From Deltaproteobacteria bacterium (lineage in GTDB: Bacteria > Myxococcota_A > UBA9160 > UBA4427), in the NCBI GenBank assembly GCA_011051925.1, contig DRKE01000243.1:1-23329 (forward strand): a stretch of DNA of 23,329 nt, given 5' to 3'. The notes beneath the pieces are model-generated. The model worked only from the letters and a program-made list of their open reading frames with translations, was not told the origin of the DNA and did no database searches. A program made the translations under genes and the position numbers. Each line of letters begins with the position of its first letter. Position 1 is the stretch's first letter. Positions 1 to 7,481 of this stretch are shown one piece after another.

Positions 1-432
1 AAATCGGATCGACACGACCGGAACCCCGACTCCCTCTCCGGACATGATCTCCAAGCACCTCATGCCCTGCCTGCTCGATGCGGCCGCCTTCTCGCCCGCC
101 ATCCGCTCCGTGGGCCGATCTTCGAGTCTTTCGCCGTCTCAGATCGGATCAAGAGCTTCTCCGCCATTCGTGAGGACGCTCCCCCCTTCTGCTGGCGGGA
201 TGCCACGGGTCACGAGATCGACATTCTCGTCGATCTGGCTTCCGGATCCGACACTCACGTCGTTCCGATCGAAGTGAAGTCGGGAGGGACCGTCGCGTCG
301 GATGCGGTGGACACGCTCGCATGGTGGACCGCCATTCCCGGCAATCCCGCTCGGGGCGGCGTGCTCGTCCATGGCGGGACGGAATCCTTCGAGTTCCGGG
401 GATTCCGGATCCTGCCGTGGTATCTGCAATAG
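1..432 (+). CDS. C-terminal part of a DUF4143-type AAA ATPase (partial, probably frame-damaged)
   Basis: The reading frame starting at base 1 is open to the TAG at 430-432. From about base 91 it reads as the C-terminal DUF4143 domain of the AAA+DUF4143 ATPase family: a HPLRGPIFESF block, then CWRDATGHEIDILVDL, then VVPIEVKSGGTVASD, ending in a VHGG and RILPW tail. The E-I-D and E-V-K-S positions resemble a PD-(D/E)XK-like core. These proteins are usually about 400 aa and are often linked to toxin-antitoxin or defence contexts, but their function is poorly known. Upstream of about base 90 this frame stops looking like the family. The +1 frame (codons starting at base 2) instead has very high GC3 and a fragment similar to the segment that normally precedes HPLRG. 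That suggests a frameshift at about 85-115, so the gene may be a pseudogene or carry a sequence error. The 5' end lies outside the window. Confidence 0.7.
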   Translation, partial: KSDRHDRNPDSLSGHDLQAPHALPARCGRLLARHPLRGPIFESFAVSDRIKSFSAIREDAPPFCWRDATGHEIDILVDLASGSDTHVVPIEVKSGGTVASDAVDTLAWWTAIPGNPARGGVLVHGGTESFEFRGFRILPWYLQ

Positions 433-495
433 CGGCCGTCCGCTCGACCGAGGTCGCTCGATCGCCATCGGGGCCGTCTGCTATCGTCGCGCGCC

Positions 496-1455
496 ATGTC
501 CAATCCGCGGATCTTCATCGACGGCCATGCCGGAACGACGGGACTTCGCATCCGCCAGTGGCTCGCGGATCGCGACGACCTCGAGACGTGGACGCTCCCC
601 GAATCCGAGCGGAAATCGGAGGCCGCACGAAAGAAGGCCATCGCCGAGGCCGATCTGACGATTCTCTGCCTGCCGGACGACGCCGCCCGCGAGGCCGCCC
701 GCTGGGCCGACGAAGCCGGAGCCCGGGTGATCGACGCCAGCTCGGCTCATAGGGTCGACCGGGAATGGGTCTATGGCCTCCCCGAAATGCAACCCGCCCA
801 GCGCGATGCGATCCGGAACGCCCGCTTCGTCACGAATCCGGGATGTTATGCGACCGCTTTCGTCCTGCTCGTCCGCCCGCTCGTCGATGCCGGACTCCTG
901 GCGCGAGACGCCGCGCTCACGATCCATGGACTTTCGGGCTATTCGGGTGGCGGGAAGGCGCTGATCGAACGCTGGGAATCGACCGGTTCCGAGCGGATCG
1001 GTCTCCCTTACGAGGCCCCCTACGCGCTCGAGCGCGTCCACAAACACGTTCCGGAGATGCAGCATCACGCCGGACTCCGGGAAGCGCCGCAGTTCATCCC
1101 GGCCGTCGGGCCCTTTGCCTGCGGCATGCGGGTCGAGGTTCCGATCCATCGAAGGCAACTCGCCTCCGGGGTCTCCGGTCGGGACGCCTGGAAGACGCTT
1201 TCCGATCACTATCGGGACGAACCCTTCGTCGGCGTCGCTCCCTTCGTGGACCTCGAGCCGATCGGGGATTTCACCCTCGACCCGAGAACCATGAACGGAA
1301 CCAACCGGATCGAGCTCCATGTCATCCCGAACGCCGCGGGGCATCTCTTCCTGGTCGGCCTGCTCGACAACCTTGGAAAGGGCGCATCCGGAGGCGCGAT
1401 CCAATCGCTGAACCTCATGCTCGGCCTCCCGGAAACGACCGGCCTTCCGGGTTGA
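496..1455 (+). CDS. argC: N-acetyl-gamma-glutamyl-phosphate reductase, type 2
   Basis: This cytoplasmic enzyme of arginine biosynthesis reduces N-acetyl-glutamyl-5-phosphate to the semialdehyde with NADPH. The 319-aa length fits the short type 2 ArgC subfamily (about 310 aa). Visible signs are the N-terminal nucleotide-binding segment FIDGHAGTTG (residues 8-16), the DASSAHR motif (80-86), the active-site NPGCYAT with catalytic Cys117, and the HGLSGYSGGGK loop that follows. The C-terminal MNGTNRIELHV segment is also typical. The start at 496 puts the FIDG strand at the usual distance from the N-terminus; no strong Shine-Dalgarno is visible before it. No other arginine gene is next to it, so it stands apart from an arg operon. 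The dehydrogenase gene follows after 113 bases and is not functionally related. Confidence 0.95.
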   Translation: MSNPRIFIDGHAGTTGLRIRQWLADRDDLETWTLPESERKSEAARKKAIAEADLTILCLPDDAAREAARWADEAGARVIDASSAHRVDREWVYGLPEMQPAQRDAIRNARFVTNPGCYATAFVLLVRPLVDAGLLARDAALTIHGLSGYSGGGKALIERWESTGSERIGLPYEAPYALERVHKHVPEMQHHAGLREAPQFIPAVGPFACGMRVEVPIHRRQLASGVSGRDAWKTLSDHYRDEPFVGVAPFVDLEPIGDFTLDPRTMNGTNRIELHVIPNAAGHLFLVGLLDNLGKGASGGAIQSLNLMLGLPETTGLPG

Positions 1456-1568
1456 CTCGGAGGTTCCGGCTGTTTCAGAATGCGGCCTCGACAATCCGCA
1501 GCGGAACCGGCCGATTCCCCTGCACGCGATCCCTCTTCGACCTCGACGGAAACAGCGGAGGCTGAATC

Positions 1569-3554
1569 ATGCAACGCGCCCGGATCGACCTCGTCGTCAT
1601 CGGAATCCTCGCCTGTCTTGCCGCCCTGCCCGGCTTCGCCGACGAAAAGGGCGCACGGACGGCGGGCGACTGGCGGAGCGTCGCCCGGACCCCCGATGAA
1701 CAGCGCTACAGCCCCCTCGAATCGATCAACGCGGACAACGTCGCGACGCTGCAACGGGCCTGGACCCTCGATACCGGCACGACGCGCGGCCTCGAAGCGA
1801 CGCCCGTCGTCGTGGACGGCGTCATGTACACGACCCTCAGCTGGAGCGTGGTGCTCGCCGTCGATCCGAAGACGGGAACGGTTCTCTGGCGCTACGACCC
1901 CGAGGTGCCTCGGGAAACGGGCCGGAAGGCCTGCTGCGACGTCGTGAATCGCGGGGTCGCGGTGAAGGACGGACGGGTCTATTTCGGGACCCTCGACGGG
2001 CGGTTGATCGCCCTCGATGCCACGGATGGCCATCGCATCTGGGAGGTCCTGACCGTCGATCCGAGCCTGAACTACACGATCACGGGGGCCCCCCGCATCG
2101 TCGGGGACAAGGTCGTGATCGGGAACGGTGGCGCCGAATTCAACGTCCGGGGATATGTCTCGGCCTACGACACGAAGGACGGAAGTCTCGTCTGGCGGAC
2201 CTTCACCGTTCCCGGCGATCCGGCGAAGCCCTTCGAATCGAAGGCGCTCGAAGAGGCGGCCAGGACCTGGAAGGGCGAGTGGTGGAAGCTCGGCGGCGGC
2301 GGCACCGTCTGGGATTCGATGGCCTACGACCCGGATCTCGATCTTCTCTACGTCGGAACCGGAAACGGCACGCCCTGGGTCCAGAAGCATCGCAGCCCCG
2401 GCGGTGGCGACAATCTCTACCTGAGCTCGATCCTCGCCCTCGATCCCGACGATGGCCACCTCGTCTGGCACTACCAGACGACGCCCGGCGAGACGTGGGA
2501 TTTCACGGCGACCCAGCACATCATCCTGGCGGATCTCCGCATCCGCGGCCGCAAGCGCAAGGTCCTGATGCAGGCCCCGAAGAACGGCTTCTTCTACGTC
2601 CTCGACCGCACGAACGGAAAGCTCATCTCCGCCGAGCCCTACGTCGAGGTCACCTGGGCGACCGGCATCGACGAGCAGGGCCGGCCGATCGAAACCAAAC
2701 GCTTCGGCGAACACGTCCTCTTCACGAAGCCGACCTTCTTCGGCGGCCACAACTGGCAGCCCATGTCCTTCAATCCGAAGACCGGCCTCGTCTACATCCC
2801 GGCCCAGGAGATCCTCGGCGCCTATCGCGACGACCCGGGCTTCGAGGTGACGGACGTCGATTTCAACGTCGGGACGGATTTCTCGGTCTTCGCGGCCTTC
2901 CCGCCCGAGGCGGCTTCGGGCCACCTCCTCGCGTGGGATCCCGTCAAGCAGAAAGAGGCCTGGCGCGTGCCCTACGGCATGCCCTGGAATGGCGGAACCC
3001 TCACGACCGGGGGCAACCTCGTCTTCCAGGGAACCGCCGACGGTCGCTTCGTCGCCTATCGGGCCGACGACGGCCGAACCCTCTTCGTCGACCACACGGA
3101 GACGGGCGTGATCGCCGCGCCCATGACCTTCGAACTCGACGGCGTCCAATACGTCTCGATCCTGGCCGGCTGGGGAGGGGCCTTCGGACTCGGCGGGGGG
3201 ACGGCGGCCCGGGGCGCCGCCGCGGGACCGGGCAGGTTGATCACCTACGCGCTCGCGAGCGGAGCCCCCACGCCTGAACAGATCGAAGCGTTCATCACGC
3301 GTCCGGGCGAGAAAGCCGATGGTGAACGGCTCTATCATCAATGGTGTTCCCGCTGTCATGGCGCGGGGGGCGTCTCGGCCAGCCTGGTTCCGGACCTGCG
3401 AAAAGCCGTTGCCCGGCTTGGCGACAGCTTCGATCTGATCGTCCGGCTCGGCTTGCCGGGAACCGCCATGCCGAAGATGGGCGACTCCGTCGACGAGCGG
3501 GAGATCGCGCTGATCCGACGCTATCTGGAAGCCCGGGCCGCCGAGACGGACTGA
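1569..3554 (+). CDS. secreted PQQ-dependent dehydrogenase with C-terminal cytochrome c domain (quinohemoprotein alcohol dehydrogenase type)
   Basis: This is a periplasmic oxidoreductase that would oxidise alcohols with pyrroloquinoline quinone and pass electrons to its own heme. The 661-aa product starts with a signal peptide (cleavage near A24). A PQQ beta-propeller of repeated W-docking blades follows, with the vicinal Cys122-Cys123 pair (KACCDVVNRG) that contacts PQQ in this family. The cytochrome c domain carries WCSRCHG (Cys593, Cys596, His597), with Met634 or Met637 as the likely sixth ligand. This layout matches the soluble type II quinohemoprotein ADHs. The start is supported by GGAGG at 1557-1561. 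It stands alone: no PQQ synthesis gene or partner cytochrome is adjacent. A hairpin follows the stop. The substrate cannot be read from the sequence. Confidence 0.93.
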   Translation: MQRARIDLVVIGILACLAALPGFADEKGARTAGDWRSVARTPDEQRYSPLESINADNVATLQRAWTLDTGTTRGLEATPVVVDGVMYTTLSWSVVLAVDPKTGTVLWRYDPEVPRETGRKACCDVVNRGVAVKDGRVYFGTLDGRLIALDATDGHRIWEVLTVDPSLNYTITGAPRIVGDKVVIGNGGAEFNVRGYVSAYDTKDGSLVWRTFTVPGDPAKPFESKALEEAARTWKGEWWKLGGGGTVWDSMAYDPDLDLLYVGTGNGTPWVQKHRSPGGGDNLYLSSILALDPDDGHLVWHYQTTPGETWDFTATQHIILADLRIRGRKRKVLMQAPKNGFFYVLDRTNGKLISAEPYVEVTWATGIDEQGRPIETKRFGEHVLFTKPTFFGGHNWQPMSFNPKTGLVYIPAQEILGAYRDDPGFEVTDVDFNVGTDFSVFAAFPPEAASGHLLAWDPVKQKEAWRVPYGMPWNGGTLTTGGNLVFQGTADGRFVAYRADDGRTLFVDHTETGVIAAPMTFELDGVQYVSILAGWGGAFGLGGGTAARGAAAGPGRLITYALASGAPTPEQIEAFITRPGEKADGERLYHQWCSRCHGAGGVSASLVPDLRKAVARLGDSFDLIVRLGLPGTAMPKMGDSVDEREIALIRRYLEARAAETD

Positions 3555-3574
3555 ATCCGGCAGCGCCGACGCGA

Positions 3575-3595
3575 GGGGCCCGCCCGGTGGGCCCC
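3575..3595 (+). terminator. GC-rich hairpin after the PQQ dehydrogenase gene
   Basis: There is a perfect 7-bp inverted repeat, GGGGCCC (3575-3581) and GGGCCCC (3589-3595), with a 7-base loop, 20 bases after the stop codon. It is not followed by a T-run on the plus strand, so it is a weak candidate for an intrinsic terminator and may only protect the 3' end of the mRNA. Confidence 0.4.
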
Positions 3596-3628
3596 GAAAA
3601 GGCACGCACCTCGAATAATCGCGCCCTG

Positions 3629-3644
3629 TGTGAAGCCCTTCACA
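3629..3644. promoter_or_regulatory. CRP/FNR-family-like operator, site 1
   Basis: TGTGAAGCCCTTCACA is a perfect palindrome that fits the CRP consensus TGTGA-N6-TCACA at all ten defined bases. It lies 97 bases before the start of the ECF sigma gene. The regulator that binds it is inferred from the motif only. Confidence 0.65.
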
Positions 3645-3653
3645 GTTCGATTT

Positions 3654-3669
3654 CGTGATCCCAATCACC
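3654..3669. promoter_or_regulatory. CRP/FNR-like operator, weaker site 2
   Basis: CGTGATCCCAATCACC contains GTGA-N6-TCAC (8 of 10 CRP consensus bases) and is also GTGAT-N4-ATCAC, between the CRP and FNR patterns. It sits between the two perfect sites. Confidence 0.45.
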
Positions 3670-3670
3670 C

Positions 3671-3686
3671 TGTGAATACATTCACA
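3671..3686. promoter_or_regulatory. CRP/FNR-family-like operator, site 3
   Basis: TGTGAATACATTCACA again matches TGTGA-N6-TCACA at all ten bases. Its centre is 42 bases from that of site 1, or four turns of B-DNA, so both dimers would sit on the same helical face. It ends 54 bases before the sigma factor ATG. Confidence 0.65.
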
Positions 3687-3693
3687 AGGAGAG

Positions 3694-3717
3694 CCCCGAT
3701 CGAAGTCCGGATCGGGG
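3694..3717 (+). promoter_or_regulatory. 8-bp stem hairpin upstream of the sigma factor gene
   Basis: CCCCGATC (3694-3701) and GATCGGGG (3710-3717) form a perfect 8-bp inverted repeat with an 8-base loop. It lies between the last operator-like site and the AGGAG Shine-Dalgarno at about 3728. It could be a 5' leader structure or another protein-binding site; the transcription start is not known. Confidence 0.35.
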
Positions 3718-3740
3718 AGATCCAGTCAGGAGCGATCACG

Positions 3741-4355
3741 ATGTCGAAGATGCAGAGGAAGCCGGTAGCCAGGGAAGACAGGGAGCGGGATCTCGAAGCG
3801 GTCCGACGGGTCCTCGCCGGGGACCAGGAAGCCTTTTCCGAGATCTACGACGCCTATTTTCGCCGGGTCTACGCCTTCACCCTCAAGCGCGTGGGCGATC
3901 CCGCGGAGGCCGAGGATCTGACCCAGGAGACCTTCGTCCAGCTCTACCGATCCCTCAAATCCTACGAAGGTCGATCGAGCCTGCTGACCTGGACCTTCGG
4001 AATCGCCCACAACGTCTGCTCGCGATATTTCCGCCATTGTTCGCGCTGGATGGTCGGGCCCCGGGACGCACGGGCCCTCGATGAACGCCCCGTCGAGTCG
4101 ACGATCGAGCGGCGGGTCGATGCCGGGCGCGTGCTGGAACGCTGCGAGAAGGTCCTGGCGACCTCACGCCGGCCGGCCCACCAGGAGATCTTCCACCTGC
4201 GCTACGGCGAGAGCCATTCGATCCGGACGATCGCCGAGAAGGTCGGCAAGACGAGCGAGGCGGTCAAGGTCAGCCTCCGCCGCAGCCGCAACGCGCTCAG
4301 CGAGGGGGTCCCGGAGCTGGACATCGTGCTGGAGAACGTCGCCCAGAGCGCCTAG
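3741..4355 (+). CDS. RNA polymerase sigma-70 family factor, ECF type
   Basis: This 204-aa alternative sigma factor has region 2 at about residues 30-100 (EAFSEIYDAYFRRVYAFTL, then DLTQETFVQLYRSL and LLTWTFGIAHNVCSRYFR). Region 4 is at about 140-190, with a helix-turn-helix reading SIRTIAEKVGKTSEAVKVSL. The ATG at 3741 is chosen because AGGAG lies 8 bases upstream. An earlier in-frame ATG at 3630 falls inside operator site 1 and would add residues unlike the family. No anti-sigma gene is adjacent: the next gene is the convergent LysRS gene. Control may therefore be transcriptional, through the CRP-like operators just upstream. The C-terminal tail is short, so there is no extra sensory domain. 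Target promoters are unknown. Confidence 0.9.
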   Translation: MSKMQRKPVAREDRERDLEAVRRVLAGDQEAFSEIYDAYFRRVYAFTLKRVGDPAEAEDLTQETFVQLYRSLKSYEGRSSLLTWTFGIAHNVCSRYFRHCSRWMVGPRDARALDERPVESTIERRVDAGRVLERCEKVLATSRRPAHQEIFHLRYGESHSIRTIAEKVGKTSEAVKVSLRRSRNALSEGVPELDIVLENVAQSA

Positions 4356-4401
4356 GGAAGCTCTGCACAGCACGCCGTACCAGGGCCGGGCGATCTGGAG
4401 C

Positions 4402-6018
4402 CTATCCCAGACCGGCGCGCAGAAGAGGCAGGGCGCGTTCGGCTCCCATCGTCGTCAGGAGGGTCGAGAGCTTCGGGCCCTTGGGCCTCGCGATCAGGAG
4501 ATCGTAGGCGAAGGGATAGAAGTCCCGGGGCGTGAGATCCGTGTCGTCGCAGAGCGTCTTCAGATGGGAGATCAGTTCGGATTCGGTGATCTCGGGATTC
4601 TCTTCCAGGATTCCCACGAGGCGCTCGAGAACGGCTCTCGCTTCGCCTTCCAGGGGTTTCGGAGAGGGCGTGCTGCGGATCCGATAGCGGAACTCTTCGG
4701 GCGCGAAGTCCAGGATCCAGTTCCAGACACAGCGTGCCCGGACCCGGAAACGTTCCCGCTCGGCGGGGGTCTCGACCTCCCCCCTCGATTCGTAGTGGGC
4801 GAGCGCCCTCTCGACGTCGCCGTCATGGATCTGCAGGATCATGGAGAGGGGTCGGAAGGAGGGCACCCGGGTCGGCCGATCGCCCGCCTCGATCCGCTTC
4901 GGTACGACGCTCGAAAGCTCGATCGTGCGTCGGACGATCTGTCTCTTCTTGTCCTTCCGGCTTCCATCGTCGGGCTGGTAGGCCAACGCAACGGCGCGGT
5001 CATAGTCCTCGTAGAGCTTGATCACGTCGAGATCGAAGGAGATCTGGAATTCCGAGTTGGGCCGCTGACTCGCGAAGATCCATCGCAACATCTCGGGCTC
5101 GTAGACGCGAAGACAGTCGGCCACCGTGACGACACCGCCACTCGAACTCGAGATCTTCCCTCCCAGCCCCTTCAACCGGACGAAATCGTAGGCGACGTAT
5201 TCCGGCGCGACGCCGCCGTAGACGGGACCCACGATCTGTTTCGCCGTATCGAAACTGCCGCCCGCGGAGCTATGGTCCTTGCCGCCGGGCTCGAAGCAGA
5301 CGCCTTCGAACGCCCATCGCATGGGCCAGTCGATCCGCCAGGGCAGCTTCACGTCCCCGCCCTCGCGAAGGTCGACCGCGGTCGTCTCGCCGCAATCCCG
5401 GCAGGAAAGCGTGACGCTCCACTCGCCATCCCACGAGAAATCGACCTCGTCCCGGCCACAGGCCCCGCAGAACCCGGCCAGGGGCAACCAATCCCCGGGC
5501 AGGGGCTCCTTGCGATACTGGTCGAGCACGCTCCGGATGAGATCGGCCTTCTCGAGCGCGCGCCGGATCCCGTGCGCATAATGCCCCGCGCGATAGCGCC
5601 GTGATTGACGGATGAATTCCGGCTCGATGCCGAGGGGGACCAGACTCGCTTCGAATCGCTCGATGTGATGGCTGGCGTAGCTGTCGGTCCGGCCGTACGG
5701 GTCGGGCACGTCGGCGACGCTGCGGCGGAGATTCTCCTCGAGCATCTTCTTCTGGGGCGCATCCGCCGGCACCTTCCGGAAGACGTCGAAATCGTCCCAC
5801 GAGTAGATGAAACGAACCGGGACACCCTGATCGCGCAATGCCCGGGCGACGAGATCCACGGTCATGACCTCGCGGAAATTGCCGATGTGGACGACGCCCG
5901 ACGGCGTGATCCCGGCGGCGACGACGATCGGATCCGTATCGGGATGCGCGTCGAGAACCCGACGCGCGGCGATGTCGGCCCAATGCGAAAAGTAGGGGTC
6001 GAATTGTCGGGTTCCCAT
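4402..6018 (-). CDS. lysK: class I lysyl-tRNA synthetase
   Basis: It charges tRNA-Lys with lysine using the class I (archaeal-type) Rossmann-fold catalytic core, not the class II LysS fold found in most bacteria. The 538-aa product carries the HIGH-like GVVHIGN motif (HIGN at residues 44-47) and the KMSKS-like GGKISSS motif (Lys288). Two CxxC pairs (Cys184/187 and Cys206/209) are likely zinc ligands, and a helical anticodon-binding C-terminal domain follows. Length and motifs match bacterial class I LysRS of alphaproteobacteria and spirochaetes. The ATG at 6018 is chosen because the family begins just before the FDPYFSHWAD segment and a GGGAAAGAG Shine-Dalgarno precedes it. The open frame extends 62 codons further upstream, but those residues are unlike the family. 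The gene converges with the sigma factor gene, 46 bases apart. Confidence 0.95.
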   Translation of the reverse strand: MGTRQFDPYFSHWADIAARRVLDAHPDTDPIVVAAGITPSGVVHIGNFREVMTVDLVARALRDQGVPVRFIYSWDDFDVFRKVPADAPQKKMLEENLRRSVADVPDPYGRTDSYASHHIERFEASLVPLGIEPEFIRQSRRYRAGHYAHGIRRALEKADLIRSVLDQYRKEPLPGDWLPLAGFCGACGRDEVDFSWDGEWSVTLSCRDCGETTAVDLREGGDVKLPWRIDWPMRWAFEGVCFEPGGKDHSSAGGSFDTAKQIVGPVYGGVAPEYVAYDFVRLKGLGGKISSSSGGVVTVADCLRVYEPEMLRWIFASQRPNSEFQISFDLDVIKLYEDYDRAVALAYQPDDGSRKDKKRQIVRRTIELSSVVPKRIEAGDRPTRVPSFRPLSMILQIHDGDVERALAHYESRGEVETPAERERFRVRARCVWNWILDFAPEEFRYRIRSTPSPKPLEGEARAVLERLVGILEENPEITESELISHLKTLCDDTDLTPRDFYPFAYDLLIARPKGPKLSTLLTTMGAERALPLLRAGLG

Positions 6019-6177
6019 GCTCTTTCCCGTCGCCTCCGAGGGACGGGAGTGTGCCAGCCGAGAACGGGGCTGCAAGGGCGGAGATCGGAGCCGCCCGCCC
6101 GCCGACGAAGAATCGGATCGGTGCAGCCCGCCCGGCGCCTGTTGCGGAGGCGGCCACGGCAGAGCCCCGGGCTTCAC

Positions 6178-6196
6178 GCCGTGCATGCCACACGGC
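6178..6196 (-). terminator. weak hairpin after the ExbB-like gene
   Basis: GCCGTG (6178-6183) and CACGGC (6191-6196) can pair around a 7-base loop, 35 bases beyond the end of the eight-gene minus-strand operon. No T-run follows on the transcribed strand, so terminator function is doubtful. The remaining 6019-6230 spacer shows no gene. Confidence 0.22.
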
Positions 6197-6230
6197 GCCC
6201 GCACGCTGCGGACGTCCCTTCGAAAGATCG

Positions 6231-6866
6231 CTATGCGGAGGCCACGGCGCTCCGAGGCACGCCCGCGCGACCGGCCGCCGCCTGTTCGCGTCGGGCATCC
6301 GCCTGGTGGTAGAGATCCTCGACTTCACGCATCGAGCCCAGGAGGCGTGCATAGAGACGGATCTTGAAGCCTTCGAGACCCGCGTAGGCGATCAGGGCGA
6401 AGACGCTCGACGTGAGCGCGATCGCCAGGGCGCCGAGCTCGAGCGAATCGTCCGCCAGATGCATCGACAGGAAGAGGATCAACATGCCGCCCGTCGTCCC
6501 GATGAAGCCGATCGGGGGAAGCAGGCTGGCATACATCGTGATCAGCCGGGCGTAGTGGTGGTCGTACTCGTTCAGGATGTATTGACGGGTCGCATCGAAG
6601 ACGAAATCCGAATGCTGCCCCTCCTTTTCGCCCTCACGCAGGGATTTCTGGAGGATGCGGATCATCAGCAGGGCCAGGGGCTCGGTCCCGCCCGGCCGGT
6701 TGGCCTTTCCGCGCCGAAGCTCCTCCGGGCTGACCCGTCGCGTCGCGGCCCAGGCGCCGAGGATCGTCCGCAGACCCTGGACGAGGGGGACGAGGACGGC
6801 CGCGATGGACAACCCCGTCATCAGTACCGTCATTGCTTCCTTGCCGACCATCGAACCCACAGCCAC
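6231..6866 (-). CDS. MotA/TolQ/ExbB-family proton channel protein
   Basis: This inner-membrane protein (211 aa) would form the ion-channel pentamer around an ExbD/TolR-type partner and turn proton flow into movement. Three membrane segments are visible: about 12-34, 108-134 and 143-164. The second carries the family signature as GFIGTTGGMLILF, equivalent to the GLLGTVxG stretch of ExbB/TolQ. The cytoplasmic loop (about 40-105) and the tail after 166 are charged. It is the last gene of the operon, while its ExbD partner is four genes upstream, an unusual separation. The start is uncertain: 6866 is GTG, a second GTG at 6860 is better spaced from GAAGAGG, and an ATG lies at 6851. The length is close to that of TolQ/ExbB, but adaptor residues differ, so the true subfamily is unknown. 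Confidence 0.88.
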   Translation of the reverse strand: MAVGSMVGKEAMTVLMTGLSIAAVLVPLVQGLRTILGAWAATRRVSPEELRRGKANRPGGTEPLALLMIRILQKSLREGEKEGQHSDFVFDATRQYILNEYDHHYARLITMYASLLPPIGFIGTTGGMLILFLSMHLADDSLELGALAIALTSSVFALIAYAGLEGFKIRLYARLLGSMREVEDLYHQADARREQAAAGRAGVPRSAVASA

Positions 6867-6881
6867 ACCTCTTCCCTGTTT

Positions 6882-7424
6882 TCAGCCGTTCCACTTCTGA
6901 TCGCGCAGCAGTTCCAGCGCTTCTCCGAGGGGACGTTGTTCGCCCACCGGATACTCGACCAGCATGCTCTCGCGCCCTTCGAAGCGGCGCTGGATGTCGT
7001 CGATCGCCTGCTGGACCCGTCGCGGATAGCGCATGCCCGCCAGGATCTGGGCCTTCATGAACCGGAGGTTCGCGTCGAGGGCCATGACCTCGGGATGGGA
7101 ACTCTGCCATCGTGGCCGCAACAACGGATCGAGATGCTGCCCCATGTACTGGGACAGGAACGCGTCGAGAAGCTTGACGCCATGGCTGTCCTTGCGATCG
7201 ACGAGACTCCGCATGGTCTCATCGAAATGAAGCAGGTCCCGCCATGCACGGGCGAGATCCGTTCGGCGCTGGGCCAGGGCCTCTCCACCCAGCGGCGCCT
7301 CCTCCTCGACCGCCATGTCGATCGCCTCGTCATCGAGCACAGGGTCCATGCCCGGGGCACAACCGACGAGCCCGGCTGCGAGCAGGAGCGGCACGAGCCA
7401 GGCGGATCCACTTCGCATCTTCAT
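6882..7424 (-). CDS. small lipoprotein of unknown function in the ExbBD-like operon
   Basis: I do not recognise a named family. The 180-aa product has a clear lipoprotein signal: MKMR, a hydrophobic stretch and the lipobox LVGC with Cys22. Residue +2 is Ala, so outer-membrane sorting would be expected. An acidic linker follows (about 30-45), then a soluble, mainly helical domain with blocks such as RDLLHFDETMRSLVD and RRVQQAIDDIQRRFEGRE. The ATG at 7424 is chosen because GGAGGTGAAGGT lies immediately upstream and the signal peptide begins there; an upstream in-frame start would add 18 unlikely residues. It sits 57 bases after the 707-aa helical protein gene and 15 bases before the ExbB-like gene, so co-transcription is likely. 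A role as an outer-membrane or periplasmic anchor of the complex is inference. Confidence 0.8.
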   Translation of the reverse strand: MKMRSGSAWLVPLLLAAGLVGCAPGMDPVLDDEAIDMAVEEEAPLGGEALAQRRTDLARAWRDLLHFDETMRSLVDRKDSHGVKLLDAFLSQYMGQHLDPLLRPRWQSSHPEVMALDANLRFMKAQILAGMRYPRRVQQAIDDIQRRFEGRESMLVEYPVGEQRPLGEALELLRDQKWNG

Positions 7425-7481
7425 ACCTTCACCTCCGAATGGCCATCGCCATCGCTTTCCGACGTCATCCCGCGACATCCG

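Noticed and set aside
3629..3644. TGTGAA/TTCACA palindrome as a transcription terminator
   Set aside because: The stem is short and AT-rich with no T-run, and a second copy with identical arms follows 42 bases on, which fits an operator better.
1209..3668. 819-codon open frame on the minus strand across the PQQ dehydrogenase
   Set aside because: It is antisense to a gene with clear motifs, is full of low-complexity D/R/E/G residues, and shows no domain; long antisense frames are expected at this GC3.
4081..5604. 507-codon plus-strand frame spanning the sigma factor end and LysRS
   Set aside because: It overlaps two secure genes in other frames and resembles no protein.
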